Assembly (NCBI GenBank): GCA_023375675.1
Contig: JALQBC010000010.1
Span: 124,001-188,000 of the forward strand
Length of the DNA stretch: 64,000 bases
Reading direction: 5' to 3'
Source of the DNA: Cytospora piceicola
Taxonomy: Eukaryota; Ascomycota; Sordariomycetes; Diaporthales; Cytosporaceae
Shown: piece after piece, positions 1 to 13,015 of the stretch
How the letters are laid out: every line of letters starts with the position of its first letter
Position numbering within the stretch: the first letter of the stretch is position 1
Made by a program: the position numbers and the translations under genes
Notes under the pieces: generated by a model
The model's database searches: none
Told to the model about the DNA's origin: nothing
What the model saw: the letters and a program-made list of their open reading frames with translations, nothing else

Positions 1-807
1 GTCACGCAATCAATCAAGCCATCGAATGAACATATTACGGCATATAACTATCCCGGAACACCGAGGTAGGCGAGAGTGATAACGTACGTAAAGCAGGATA
101 TGTTTTGTTCCCAACACTATAGACATTACCAAGCCAGGACTGACCTGGTAGGGGGTCAATATGACGCAGTCTTCCCTGCTAGCTAGCGACTTGGGCACCC
201 CAGAGATGCTGTCAGCTTGCCTCGACGACCAACGTGAGCCGAAGCACAATGTTCTTTCAATATACCCCCACCAGCAGGTGATCAAAGCCTGGGGTATTCC
301 GGCAGATTTCAAGGTCTTGGAAATTGGACCTTGCCCATGTGTATGCAAGCTGCCTCCTCCCGAGGCCAAGACCAGTGCTTCACACCACCCGAATCATTGA
401 CCAAATAGCCTAGGAAGAGGCTAGAAGTGGAAGTAGTGATTTCGTGGAGGTATCGCAGGTGTGCCAAAAAAGGAGAGGTAACAGCCCGTGGACGCGTTCG
501 GATGGCTTGCACATGTAATTAGCAGATCACAGCCAGTGTTAGCACCTAAAATGATGGCTATTTTCGAACCAATATCCATTCCTTATCCTGCTGTGATAAA
601 CAAAAATAAGTCCTTCACAACAGGTCCCTAAAGATTCATAGGCAACGAGTCGTTGGACGTTCTGAGGCCAGCGCAATTGACTATTTTGTGTGTAATACAC
701 GACTGGCACCTTGTCGCGAGCTGATGAAGCAAGCTGTTTAACACAGTCACACCCAGCTCCACTCTAACCATATGCCAGCCGTCTTCCGATGTGTAAATCT
801 TCCATTC
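1..807. other. Intergenic, no gene seen
   Basis: No open frame here has recognisable protein character. The longest frames are short and overlap antisense to one another. It lies downstream (3') of the leftward MFS gene, so the left border of the biosynthetic cluster is either here or beyond the window. Confidence 0.5.
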
Positions 808-2598
808 TCACTTGTTCGGATTCAAGATAGAAACGACAAGTAGTGCGAATGCAAAGCATACACCAGAGACAAGGAAAGGCATACCCATCCAAAAATCACC
901 GAGTCTCATCCCCCATTGGAACATGGCGGCCAGCAGTGGCCCGCCAGCCAGCAACCCCATGTAAGTCATGACCGAGACCAAAGTGAACACGGTGCCGAGG
1001 TGCGCCTGGTCTACCATGCTTGTTATCAAACTTCTGGCGGGGACAGCAAAACCGTGTCCCAAACAAAATAATACTTGGCCACAGATGAGAGGAGCCGAGG
1101 AAGATGCGAAGAATATTGCTACAGATCCCGCCACAAGAAAGCATCCGCTTACTTGAGCAATCCTCTTATCCTTTAGTGTCTTATGAAGATGCAAGTAGTG
1201 CAACATAAAGCCAGACAGAACGGGAATACCGACTGCGAGCACAATCAAAATTACCCCTGCCCTGAGAGACAGGAGATATGATGCCTGGAGCACGAGTATT
1301 GTAAGCTTTTGGAAAAGGGTCCATTTGGCATTGGGTGAACTCGCCTTTGCAAGGGACCAACCCAATCGCTTGGAAGTGTACTGTAAGAGTAGGGTTCCAT
1401 CGGATTGCTCTCCTAGATACAGGGCTAGGAAACAAGTCAAGACCATGGCAATCTTGGCATTCTTTGACGCCCATGAGCTCAATCGGCTCCAACGAGTACA
1501 AAAAGATCTCCAGCCCGCCCGGAAGGTCTGTGGGAGTCCCCTGGCCTCTCCTCTATCGATCAAGGGGCTAGTCTCATGTCCAGAACTTGTGCTGGCTCGG
1601 TTTGACGACAGAGTCTCAGGTACCAGAAGAATTGCCACCACAAATCCAACGGCCTCCACGGCCACTGAGACCATCATGGGAGTCCAAGGGTTTCTCTCCA
1701 TCATAGCAGCCCCAACTGGGACGAAGATGAGCTGCGACAGCAAGGGGCCTGATTGCATCAATGAGAATGCAGTGGTTCTAAATTTCGTTCAGCGTCTAGT
1801 TCGTCAAAGACATTATACGAACATATCTTCAGGTCAGGATTGATACGAACCTCTGGTCGGCAGGGCAAACATCAGCAACCTGGGCATATACAACAGAGGA
1901 CAGTGTTGCGGGGCCTGATCCAATGACTTGCCAGAGGCCTCCGATCCAGACGACGCGAAGAGGGAAAGTCTCCGGAAACCAGTCTTCATGTACGGGTCAG
2001 TCGACATTCAGAGTGGAAACAAATATAGGGTGTAAAACGCACAGATTAGTCGGACCCAGAGGTCGTCCATCAAGATGCCGATGATGGCCAATAGGAGGAC
2101 CTTCTTCCGTCCAATCTTGTCCGCGAGAGCGCCGTACGGAACGGCCAACAAGATGGCTGGCGTTGCACTGTCAGTCAATGCTAACCGTAATAGCCTTAAT
2201 CAAGGGCGATGATTGGGTGTATTCCTACCAGGCAGCATTTCGAACGCGTCCTTCCACGCATTGATGTAGGCCATCTCGCTCTGAACAGGTTCGATCTTGC
2301 AATTTCTCATGGAGGGGGAATATGAAGAGTTAGGGTTCAAGGACTGCAATTCTCCATAGTATTTGTTGCAGACAATTTGCTCAAGAATAGTTGTTGCGGG
2401 CGCAAGACTCATGTGGCTGCCGATGTTCAGAATGATGAGAACTGCGGTTGCAGAAAAAGTGGTACGCCAAACGCCTGGAGTCCGGGGGGACTCTGTAGGC
2501 GATGGCGACATTAATATTGGTGGCGGTGATGATGGTGGCAATGAACGCCGCGGAATGATAGGTGCTGTGGCTGCATCTGTTCTGTTTGCCATGGTCAT
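808..2598 (-). CDS. MFS transporter (multi-exon), left edge of RiPP-like cluster
   Basis: Major facilitator in the plasma membrane, probably proton-coupled. The N-terminal exon (2598 to 2229) has a Pro/Ser-rich cytosolic tail, then a first membrane helix and a long extracytoplasmic loop with Cys residues. A 48-nt intron (donor GTAGGA, acceptor GGTTAG) joins it to an exon encoding the MFS motif A region, with GALADKIGRKKV followed by a hydrophobic helix. Two further introns separate an exon containing VYAQVADVCPADQR, which matches the loop before helix 5 in this fungal subfamily, from the long last exon (about 1773 to 808), which carries helices 5-12. The start is the first ATG of the open exon (2598); ATG 2592 is also possible. 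It is divergent from the ABC transporter with about 500 bp between, which suggests a shared promoter. Substrate unknown; export of the cluster product or uptake of a precursor is inference. Confidence 0.82.
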
Positions 2599-3095
2599 TG
2601 AGCTTGCAAGGTCAGGACACAGTTTTCGAGTGAAAGCGTGAGTCCAGGAGTGAATATTATGAGTTCCATAAGCAGAAGGGCAATGGTGTTCTACTTGTAC
2701 CTACCTACAAGTAGTTGGTAGGTACCGCGGTACGGGTTTAATCTCTTTTCTGTGACGACCATCCACTTAGGTATGTAAGCACGCTTGTAGATACCGAAAT
2801 GAGTATGTCTGCGTAAGTGATAAGGGGGTCTTCAGCGGCACAGATCCTGTCGAAAACTGGCATTATGCTTCCAAGGTTCCAAGGTTCTTTTGTTGTGCTT
2901 GGTACCCAGGTACTGATTACTGCACCACCTGCTGTTTTTCGATTAGCGGCATTACAACAAGGTCTCCTCTTACTTCCAAGTCGTGCGTCGAGCCATCTCT
3001 GTTCCCCAATGCTCACGTATGTATGATCTTGATATATTTGCTGACTTTGCCAGATATACTGGCCCATACTCAGCACAGACTCCTCTGCATTTGCC
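2599..3095. promoter_or_regulatory. Divergent promoter between MFS and ABC genes
   Basis: A gap of about 500 bp lies between two divergent transporter start codons and no coding frame is supported in it. It contains short palindromic stretches rich in GTACCT/AGGTAC around 2694-2730. Co-regulation of the two transporters is inferred from geometry only. Confidence 0.4.
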
Positions 3096-6000
3096 ATGGA
3101 CTCACTCAGCACCTCGGGTGGTTGTCCTCGAGGCAGCGATAACCAGTTCGGACCCCGCGTCGATGTTTATTGCCGCCCCTTCGACTTCACTCTGCTGTTT
3201 GAAGATGCCATGTTTATCGCTTTACCAGCTGTTATGCTACTGCTCTTCACCCCCCTAAGGTTGAAACTTCTATGGAAAGCTCCAGTAAAAGTGACGTCGC
3301 GTCGCACTGCCTTGTGGAAAATGGTTAGTCCAACCTCTTCTCATCTGTATTGTCTTGTTATAGGCACTTATGAGCCTGGATGTGGCCATACAGTACTAAC
3401 TATGACCAGACACTCCAAGCATCCCTTTTCATCTTTCATCTGATTTTCCTTATATTCCGTATGGAGAACGGCCAGTTCCGTACAAGGCTGTCTACCGCAT
3501 CCAGTATTCTGGCCACAGTCGCTGTTGCGGTAGCTGCACTTGTGTCTTTCCTCGAAGACCAACGGTCAATCAAGCCATCCGACCTTCTTGTCCTCTACTT
3601 CTCGGCTACAACCCTCACCTATATGCCTGTATTAAGATCACTGTGGCTCATTTTGGATGGACAGATCATGCAGGCTTTCTGGACCATGATCTTTATAGAC
3701 TCAGTACTGATTGTCTTTGTTGAATCTGCGCAAAAGGCGGAGACCTTACGCCCTGCCTATAAATATGTCACCAAGGAGCAGACCGCTAGCCTGTGGAACC
3801 GGACCTTCTTCGCATGGGTCGTGCCTTTTCTCCGTGTCGGGTACTCCAAGGTCATTCTTCTCGAAGATGTACCAAATGTCGACAAGTACCTCCAAGCAGA
3901 GTCAGCATCAAGAAGCCTAGAGAGATCGTGGAAATCTACCACGCCAGGTCATTATCGTCTGATTTGGGCGACCATCAAGGCTAACTCGCTTCTCTTTTTA
4001 TCTGCTGTGCCTCCCCGCCTATCTCTGAGCGCATTCACTTTCTGCCAGCCTTTCATTGTCAGCACCTCAATATCTTTCCTTCTGAAAAGGTCAAGTGAAG
4101 TAAATCATGCATATTACGGCCCAGCGCTTGTCGGGGCCACGGTTTTGGTATACCTAGGAATCGCGGTGAGTATCCTGGTGCCTAGACGGCCTCTTCTTGC
4201 TATCAGTGTGGAAACTGATAGCTGTGAATTAGATGTCGCGAGCATTATACTGGCGCCAGACGAACCGCCTACTCACGAGGTTTCGGGCAGGTCTCATTGC
4301 CATAATACACCGGCATATAGCAGACTTCCAAAGCTGGGAGACACAGGATGCTGCTGTGGTTACATTGATGGGTACCGATGTCGAGAGGATCGTCCAGTCC
4401 AGCAGGTTTATCCATGAGATATGGGCTTCGTTGATCGAAATAGGTGTCGGCGTTTGGTTGTTGGTACGGCAAGTCTCGTGGGCCTCAGTGGTTCCTTTGG
4501 TCGTCTGCCTGGGCACGTCTATCTTCTCTCTATACAGCTACCCGAGCGTTAAGACAATTCCAGTTCCTGCTAACATCTCATCCAGCATCCCTGGTGGCAG
4601 CATCGATAGCAGCGAAACACTTCGGAATCGCGCAGAGGCTATGGGCTGAGCGTGTGGAGAAACGAATCACGGTGACATCAAAGATGCTTAGCGATATGAA
4701 AGTCGTCAAGATGCTGAGTCTGACTGATACGATGAACCGCATAGTCTCTGATTTGCGACGGCTTGAGCTGAAGGTCTCGGAGAAGTTCCGCAAGCTGCTT
4801 GTCTGGCAGATACTGATCGGGAACATCCCGGCAATGACAGCTCCTTTTGTTACGTTCGCATTCTATGTCGTTGTCATTGTTACCTCTGGAGATGGGGACT
4901 TGTTGTCGTCTCAGGCGTTCACATCCCTCTCCCTGATCAGTTTGGTGACAAACTCATTGCTCCTCTTCTGCCAGGCATTGCCATCCTCTTTACAGGCCAC
5001 CGGATGTTTTGGCCGCATTCAAGATTTCATTTCGAAACGGCCTTCATTCTTTCGAGCCAACCCATCGTCTGAACCCCCTGATGACCTCTCGTACGAGTCG
5101 ACAATGCTGCAGTCCGTCCACGTGCAGCACGGTCCTGAGGAGCCCCTGATCTCCTTGAGGTCCGCAAGCGTTGCCTACTCGGCCGGGTCTGAAGCTGTCT
5201 TGAAAGGCTTAGAACTGGTCATAAAGCCCGGATTCACAGCTATTTTGGGTCCTGTTGCGTCGGGGAAATCAGCATTGCTGCTGGCTCTGCTTGGTGAGAT
5301 GACCGTACAGAGCGGCTCAATCACACCGACACGCCTTTCAGGGGCCGCTTATTGCTCACAGATCCCTTGGTCAATGGACGATACCATCCGGCGGAACATC
5401 ACAGGCTTCAAGGACGATCGAGCCGTGGACCAAAAGTGGTACGACTTCTCCCTCTGGAGTTGTGGCCTTCAGGAAGATTTGGCCAGACTGCCCCACGGCG
5501 ACCAAACAATTGCTGGAAGCAATGGCTCATCGTTGAGCGGAGGACAGCGGCAAAGAATGGTTTGTGCTCCTGCCTTCTGTCCAAACCCTGTCCAGTGCTC
5601 CTCTAGACGGAAATTGTCTCCCCTTCTCCATTTTGAATGATTGCTAAGGTATCCTATTGCAACCACTGGCAGGCCCTGGCTAGAGCGGTGTACTCTAGGC
5701 TTCCAATCCTTGTTCTGGACGACGTTATGAGTGGTCTTGACTCAGAGACTACAAATATCATAATCTCCCGGTTATTCAGTGCCGAAGGCCACTTTCGAAG
5801 AACTGGAATTTCGGTTGTCATCGCAACACACAGCGGTTAGTAGTCACCATACAATAGCGTTTTGGGGACCCGCAACCAAGACTGATCATGCGTATGAAGC
5901 CTCATTACTTCCATATATGGACGAGAACATTACAATGCATAATGGAACTGTGTACTCGACAGCCTCGAACGATCCTCGTCGAGCCATATCGTCTGGTGCT

Positions 6001-8388
6001 CTTCGATACACTGATACAGTTGAGCTTCACGAAGATGACCTTCCGATTGCGGACGCAGTGATGGAGCGCCTTGATGCACCAGCATCTATGGCTTCTAAAG
6101 ACCAAATTCCAAATTCTGCTCAAGAATCGAACCTACAAGGGCAGAACGGGACTTGGTCAGTTTACGCCTACTACTGCCGAAGTGCTGGGGTTCTCCCGTT
6201 GGTTCTCTGGTGTTTCTGTACAATTGTTGGAGCTGTATTCACAAACATATCCAGTGAGTACTACTCCCTCTCACAGGGGCGGCTGTGCGACATTGTTTGC
6301 CATTCATTGCATCCTGCAAGTAGGTGGACTTGACATTAACCCAATGATAGCAATCTGGCTACAAAATTGGACGGAGGCAGATGAACAGGGCTCTAACAAG
6401 TCCTACGGATATTACCTTGGGATATACGCACTGTTAGTGGTCCTTGCAAATGCCGGAACGGCCGGAGAATGCTGGTGAGTGTTTCAACGTGTTCCTATAC
6501 AGACAAGACTCGGACTAATGACAATACGCTCGAAGGTTTTTCTTCATCAATATCATCAACGATACCGCCTTGAGGCTGCATGACGACCTTCTCGGAACCA
6601 CTCTGAAGTATGCGACTCACCCCCGCGAGCGTGCGATGACTTTGCTGACACCCTTATTCCCGTTCATATAGTGCACCGTACAGCTTTTTCAAGGAAACCG
6701 ATGTTGGTGCTGTCACAAACAGGTTCAGTCAAGATATGGACCTCATAGACATGACTCTTCCTTCACAAGCCGCTCAGTTTACATCAGGTACATGCGTCAC
6801 GCGATACTCACCCAAAATCAACCAAAGAGGAAAGCTATAATATTGACATAATTTTAGGGGCCGCGTCTTGTATCATCCAGCTGCTCATTCTGTGCGTCCT
6901 TGGGAAGTATCTTGCCGTTACGATACCAGTATTCGCGGCTGTATTATTCTTACTGCAACGATACTATCTTCGCACCTCGCGCCAGGTTCGTCTCATCGAT
7001 ATCGAGGCCAAGTCTCCACTATACAAGCATTTCATCGAAGTCGTAGCCGGAATTCCTACCATTCGTGCCTTTGCTTGGGAGGCTAGATACCAGGAGAGGT
7101 TTCAGGGTATCATGGACCAAGCGCAGCGGCCTTACTATATGCTTCTGTGCATACAGCAATGGCTTGCTCTCGTCCTGGATCTCATCGTGGGAAGCCTCGC
7201 CGTTATTACCCTCGCGATTGCTCTGCTCCCATCAACAGAGGCCCTGAGTGCGGGATCACTGGGAGTCGCCCTCAATCTCATACTCCAGTTCAATGCTCTC
7301 TTGGCACAAGCGATACAGGCCTGGACGAAGCTGGAGACCTCAATCGGCGCTGTGGCTCGCGTTCAACAGTTTACCAAAAACACGCCTCTTGAGCCAGTGA
7401 GAGCTGATGATCAACACAATTCTCCTGCTTGGCCAGAGAAGGGGGCTGTGCAATTCCACCAAGTCTACGCTAGCTACGGGCAAGTCGAACTGAATACCTA
7501 AACTCTCTGATTTGTTGACTTGAGAGATCTGCTAACTCTCTACTATCTAGACCGGGTGTTCCAGCTGTGCTGAAGAATTTTAGCCTTGAAATCTACAGTG
7601 GCGAGAAGATTGCAATATGTGGCCCTTCGGGCAGTGGCAAGTCCTCGCTCATCCTGGCCATCCTTGGAATGGTCGAGCTCCAAGGAGGCCAGATCACTAT
7701 TGACGACGTACCACTATCCTCCATCTCTGGGAAGCATGCCCGATCACGGATAAATGTCATTCCTCAGGAGACATTCTTCCTGCCTGGCACAGTACGACTG
7801 AACCTGGACCCAAGGGAGCAATTTCCCAACGATGTGATTGAGTTGGCTATCCGCAAGGTAGGCCTGCAGACCAAGGTCAGTGCAGGCGGTGGTCTCGACA
7901 CGGAAATGATCTCATCCGAATGGTCCCAAGGCGAGAAACAGTTATTATGTCTGGCCAGGGCTCTGCTGGTTCCTAGTAGGATCTTGATTCTGGATGAAGC
8001 CACAAGCGGGTAAGTGACGCCCCCCCCCCTCTCCCCAAGAAAGAAAAAGAAACCAGGAAGGCATAATAGAAGCCACCAGCGCTCTTGGTCTTGCATGTGA
8101 GGTTCTTGGACCACCATATTACTAACTAGTTGAGGTGGGCTATACATACTAACTGTCGTGACCAGTCTCGATGAGCAAACCGAAACCGCTATACAAGGTA
8201 TTATCGAGACGGAATTCCAAGACCATACAATAATTTCAGTGCTCCACGGCCTTAAGCACATAAGATACTTTAATCGTGTTGCCGTCTTGAAGGAGGGCAG
8301 TCTTGTAGAATGCAAGTCACCACGCACATTGCTCGAGACGGAGTCTGCCTTCCAGGAGCTTTACAAGGCACAGAACATCCAGGTCTGA
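3096..8388 (+). CDS. ABC-C (MRP-type) full transporter
   Basis: Full-size ABC exporter laid out TMD0-TMD1-NBD1-TMD2-NBD2, typical of the fungal ABC-C transporters often found in secondary-metabolite clusters. Exon 1 (3096-3323) begins with ATGGACTCACTC; a GTTAGT intron leads into exon 2 at 3410, and an exon boundary at 4165/4233 is clean. NBD1 has Walker A GPVASGKS (about 5249), signature LSGGQRQR interrupted by an intron, and Walker B with VLDDVMSGLD (about 5710). NBD2 has Walker A GPSGSGKS (about 7622), a divergent signature WSQGEKQL (about 7921), Walker B ILILDEATSG, and a switch His in SVLHGLKH (about 8240). About ten introns are needed; the frame change near 4500-4590 requires an intron whose donor is unclear, possibly GC-AG. 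No disabling break was seen. The likely role is export of, or self-protection against, the cluster product (inference from position). Confidence 0.88.
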
Positions 8389-9221
8389 TTTTCGGGCATC
8401 AACGATGGAAATAGTCAGCATTTCCGACTGGAATATCTGGGCCAATTCACTGTTTTCATCTGTTGGGCTCACTCTACCTTTGCCAGGGGAACAAGCTTGG
8501 AAGTCCTGTAGAAGTGCACAGACGTAGCTAATTACAAGTATTTCAATATCCCAGGCCAAGGAATGCTCTCCAGAGATTGACAAATAACTTTCAGCTCCGT
8601 TGTGATGCCTCTACAGTACGGCACCAGAGCCCCGGGCCTGCTTCTGACGCGATACTGCACCTGAACGGAGAGGAGTGAGGAGCCAAGGAGCCTCAAGAAT
8701 TGATACATTTTCCCGAATGCAAAATCTCCCCCACGTATTTGGAGCTTTCTGTGTACAAAGCTACGAACTCCTAGCATCAAGTGCCGCCAATCCCCGATGT
8801 GTGAAGCATGTACGACGTATGTTTCTGTCTGATTAAGTAAAGGCAGAAGAAGGATGTAACCATTTGAGAGTAAGGCAGGTGGCTGCATGATTCGAATAGA
8901 TTCTTGTATGTGAATATCAAGATGGTGAGGGCCCAAGCTTATTGGTGGGAGTACCTTGTTCCATATGTAGGCGATCCTAATAAACGACAATGACGCTTGA
9001 AAGTTGAAGGCGAAGTGAGAAGATCATATAGTTACATGTGAATGCTCAGGTACAAACGTATCCTCGGAGGTAAGTAATCTTGAACATACATGAAACCCCA
9101 ATTGGGCGCGTAAGCCGTTCCTCGTTACACCACTGCGTTCATCATGGCTACAATGTGACAAAGAACGCTAAATCCATCTTGTGCTGTCCACGAGTTTAGC
9201 CATCCGTATTTACCTTACAGC
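8389..9221. other. Intergenic between convergent genes, no gene seen
   Basis: Space between the 3' ends of the ABC transporter and the 7-TM gene. The open frames here lack any family signature or codon periodicity that I recognise. Confidence 0.45.
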
Positions 9222-10763
9222 TTACACAATCGACTCATCCTCGGACCGCCGTTGCCGGCTCGGGCTCTGACGGTCCAGCGATATGGACACGGTGATGTCC
9301 TTTCGTATGCGAGTGTCCGGAGTGTGATGCTTAGGAGCCAATGGCCCACCGTGACCCACCGGACCCATAGGGTCCATCATATACGCATGAGCACCGTCGA
9401 CGCCATCTCCACTACTACTTATGTCGTTCTTGAAAGTTGTGGGGTCCCAGAGCCGTTGAAATGGTGTCTTGTTACTGTTGTCGGTCAGGATACTGCTGCC
9501 CACGGCCGTTCGCATTGTATTGGAGCCGAAGGTGTTGACGCCGTTGCCGTGGCTGCCGGGGCCGCGTAAAGTGGAGACTTTCTTAGGCTTGAATATAGGA
9601 CGCAGTGTCGGTATGGAGACAGCTATGAGGACAAAGTAGGCTTCGAGACTGGAAGACGCATTTAGTGTATGAGGATGACCGGAGAGTCCATGTATGATCT
9701 CAATCTGGGGGTATAGCGAGGCTGGCTTCACTTACGTCCACCAGAGGGCAAGCTCCGCCATGGCATCTACATCTTCAGGGTCAGTTTCGATACGGTAGAC
9801 TTCGACACGTGTCCGCTTACAAGTCTCGTCGTCAGTTTCACTGAGGGCTTGAAGCCTAATGGTCTTCATAATAGACGCGACCATGGCGCTAATTGTCGTC
9901 AGAAATAGAGTCACAGTACCGCAGAGTCCACAGTAAAACTCACAATACACCTAAGCCCATAATGGTACTAAGCGTTACCTTCTGTTTCCATGCCATGTTC
10001 ACGTTCCACAACAGACTGGTCGGGATAAGAGCCAAGGTCAGGTCCACGGCTGCGCATACAGCTGCGCGTATATCAGTGGCCTGTAATTATTTCGGGACGG
10101 GTAGAAGGACGGGTAGAGACGGGGTCGCTTACAGCCCTGGAAGAAACCGGTGTACTGCTGAACATGGGGGTCCCAGCATCCGGCTTCAACGCTTTTGTCC
10201 CAGAAGCCTTCAATGGGTCTGCACTGGGACATGCTGACGATCACAGTGCCGACGTCGACGACAAACTGGATAGCAATGATGCCCCACAGGAACTTTGGTC
10301 GTATACTACCCTTTCCGCCCGGCGGCAGCAGGCCCAGAAGCAGGAAGGCGAAGGAGATGCGGCCGAAGCCGGGTGACATGATGGAAAAGATCTCACACAG
10401 GTACACCCACTTAATGGTATACATGATGTTCTCGGATTTAAGGGTAGCTTCGTGCTGCCCCAAGCCCCACGAGGCGGAAATAGTCACGAAGATACTATTT
10501 CCGATTGCGAGGATCTGGTTACGCACGAGCGAGCCGGTCAGCAAAGCTGTGCCAGAAGGGGCTGGTCTTACATGTGCGGGCCTACTACTTACCAGGGTGA
10601 TGAGGATTATATAGTCGTCCTTGAACATTTTCCTCACGATTCTCAATCGAACATAGAAACGTGCACTGACGATGACAATTGCGAGAGCCGCAAAGACCCA
10701 TGCGACGACAACGACAGCCGGCCCGAGATTCTCTGAACTCGTATCGGCGGCCATGACGTCCAT
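9222..10763 (-). CDS. Fungal-rhodopsin-domain 7-TM integral membrane protein
   Basis: Member of the large fungal integral-membrane family with a rhodopsin-like seven-helix domain (Pfam family often labelled Rhodopsin_dom_fun or SAT4-like). The N terminus starts at ATG 10763 with a short extracellular tail, then helix 1 and the typical RFYVRLRIVRK loop followed by the DDY element (FKDDYIIL). Further exons carry the GLGQHEATL loop, the YLCEIFSI helix and the QCRPIEGFWDKS loop that marks this family. The C-terminal exon (about 9731 to 9222) is a long polar tail rich in Ser, Gly and Pro, ending in a basic RQRRSEDES-type stretch. At least four introns. Members commonly lie in secondary-metabolite clusters, but their biochemical role is not established. 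Here the gene is inside the RiPP-like cluster, between the ABC transporter and the methyltransferase. Confidence 0.78.
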
Positions 10764-11310
10764 CGATATGAGGCAAACAGTGGGATAACACAGAACGTCT
10801 GATAAGAAATTGATGAGGGTGGGAAAATTTTGATAGAGGAAAAGACTGGAGTGCGCTCGGTTGGAAGGGGGACAGTGTCTAATTTTTATCTAAGCATTGT
10901 TGTGTGATCGATTGATGTTGAATCGTCGATGCTTCCCGCATTATTTCGCTTCGTCTTACTTACTTGACATATTTACCTCCATCCATGGATCCTTCCGGTG
11001 CCGTCTCACCCCCTGGCAATAAAAGATGCCGTCTGACAGCCTCCAACCCTGGTTGTCCTGCATGTACCCTAGGTAGGCAGCGACTATTGAGCTGTATGCA
11101 ACGTCGGGATGCAGCAACCAACACCAACGCGTCTGCTGCATGACTCCGCTGGGGGCCGTTTTGTTCGGGTGTCTGTGCCGCACCGTTCTATCTTTGAACC
11201 GGCTCACACCCAGCTGCTCTCTTCCTCACCCTCAGTCTTGTTGTTCCGAGTCCCTTCTGCTTTTCCAATTTCCTAGAGACCGAGAATTGAACTCCTTCAG
11301 ATCTTATATC
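10764..11310. promoter_or_regulatory. Divergent promoter of 7-TM protein and O-methyltransferase
   Basis: A gap of about 550 bp separates two divergent start codons. It includes a TACCCTAGGTAG near-palindrome at 11065-11076, related to the 12-mer that recurs elsewhere in the window. No coding frame is supported. Confidence 0.4.
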
Positions 11311-12864
11311 ATGGCAGTCCAAAACACAACCGCGCTGATCGAGCAGCTGAGCAACCTCAGCACAAAGCTGTCATCTGGGGGCGACGATGCCGAGGATGCC
11401 AGGAACGAGGCGCTGCAATTGAGCAGAAAGCTCACGACCAGCTTGGAGAAGCCGGCAAATGTGGCCGTGGACTTGGCCTTTGCAGTGAGTAGTTTCCAAT
11501 CAGGTGACAACCAAACAGAGATGTACTGACAACAGCATTGGCAGCCTTTCGTCTCCGTGGCGGCAAGGATCGCCGTCGAACTCGGCCTCTTCAAGTATAT
11601 AGTTGGCCATGATGGGCCCGTGACCTCAGAGGAACTCGCATCGCTGTCGGGCGGCGAGGAATTGCTGATCAGTATGCTGCCTTCACTCGCGCCGCCCCCC
11701 GCCCCCTCCCCCTTCCCCTTCGTCGTGTCTATCAGGTGTGGATCCGCTGACGCTTATGTCTTTGGGCACATGCAGTCCGCATTTTAAGACCTCTGGCGTC
11801 GATAGGCTTCGTAGATGAGGTCGGCGAGAGGAAGTGGCAAGCGACGCCTGTCACTGAGGCCATGGCGACGGAACAGATATCAGCAGGGCACAGAATGGTG
11901 TAAGTTTGTAGTCCACCTCATCCCCTCCCCCTCTCCCCAATGTATATCCTCGCCTGCCCCAGCTTAGAGCAATGGAACAGGGTCGTTGGCTTGACAACTC
12001 ATACGTTTATCCAGTGGCTCGATGATCGTGGGAGCAGCCCACAAGGCGCCCAAGTACTTCAAGGAGGCTGGCTACCGCTGCCCGACGGACCCGCGCGATG
12101 GTCTCATGCAGTATGCTTTCCAGTCAAAGCTGCCAACCTGGGACATATTTCGCTCCATGCCTCCCGCCTTTGATGATTTCAACACCTTCATGGGTAATAC
12201 GATGGGCGCCCGCGGCTACTGGGTCGACTGGTTCCCCGTACCGGAGCGGCTGCTTGATGGTGCCACCCAAGAGGCCGCCCTGCTGGTAGATGTGGGCGCC
12301 GGCAAGGGTCACGATCTGGTGGCCTTCCACAACAAATACCCGAACCGTGGCCGCCTGGTGCTCCAGGAAATGGAAAGTGTGGTGGAGAGCTTGGGACACC
12401 TCGATCCAGCCATTGAATGCATGACATACGACTTTTTTGCCGAGCAGCCGGTCAAAGGTATCCTTTATTTCTCCCAGCCTTTAGCTTACGTCCCTGCCTA
12501 CCTGTCCTTACATATGCTTACATCCCTCTCTTTTTTTCTCCTAGGTGCACGGGCGTACTTTTTCCACCATATTCTGCACGACTGGCCCGACCAGGTATGT
12601 CTAGACATCTTGGCACAGCTCAAAAAGTCCATGAAGCCCGGGTACTCCAAGCTTTTGCTGCATGAAATGATTATAGCGGAGCAAGGGGCCCCGACTTTTC
12701 ACGCAATGTTGGACATGACCATGATGGCCTTCAACGCGGGCATGGAGCGGACTGAGAGGCAGTACGAAGCACTGCTGGGAAAGGCTGGCTTCAAGGTTAT
12801 CAAGTTTTGGCCAGCCCCGGAGCAAGGGGCCGATGGCATTGTGGAGGCGACTCTTATGGGCTGA
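11311..12864 (+). CDS. SAM-dependent O-methyltransferase (COMT-like)
   Basis: Predicted 395-residue class I methyltransferase of the plant/fungal O-methyltransferase-2 family. Five exons fit in frame: 11311-11484, 11545-11671, 11776-11899, 12015-12457 and 12545-12864. The N-terminal third is the helical dimerisation/winged-helix part (ARIAVELGLFKYI). The SAM-binding motif VDVGAGKG falls at about residues 233-240, and the second acidic loop is LVLQEMESVVE. The segment FFHHILHDWPD (about 296-306) contains the His expected to be the catalytic base (about His301). The C-terminal GKAGFKVIKFW is also typical. It ends 152 bp from the convergent UstYa gene. In the cluster it would plausibly methylate a hydroxyl, phenol or carboxyl group of the modified peptide; that is inference. 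Confidence 0.88.
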
Positions 12865-13015
12865 GAGGGACAGTTTGGTATCTAGCGCGTTGATATTCTG
12901 TACTGGTACCTGGACATTCTATATAGAGCTTGGTTGGTACATGAGCTCAGAAACCTGTCTTACTCAAATCATGAATCGTTGATCCATATACATGACCTTC
13001 TCTACCGCCTCGGGC

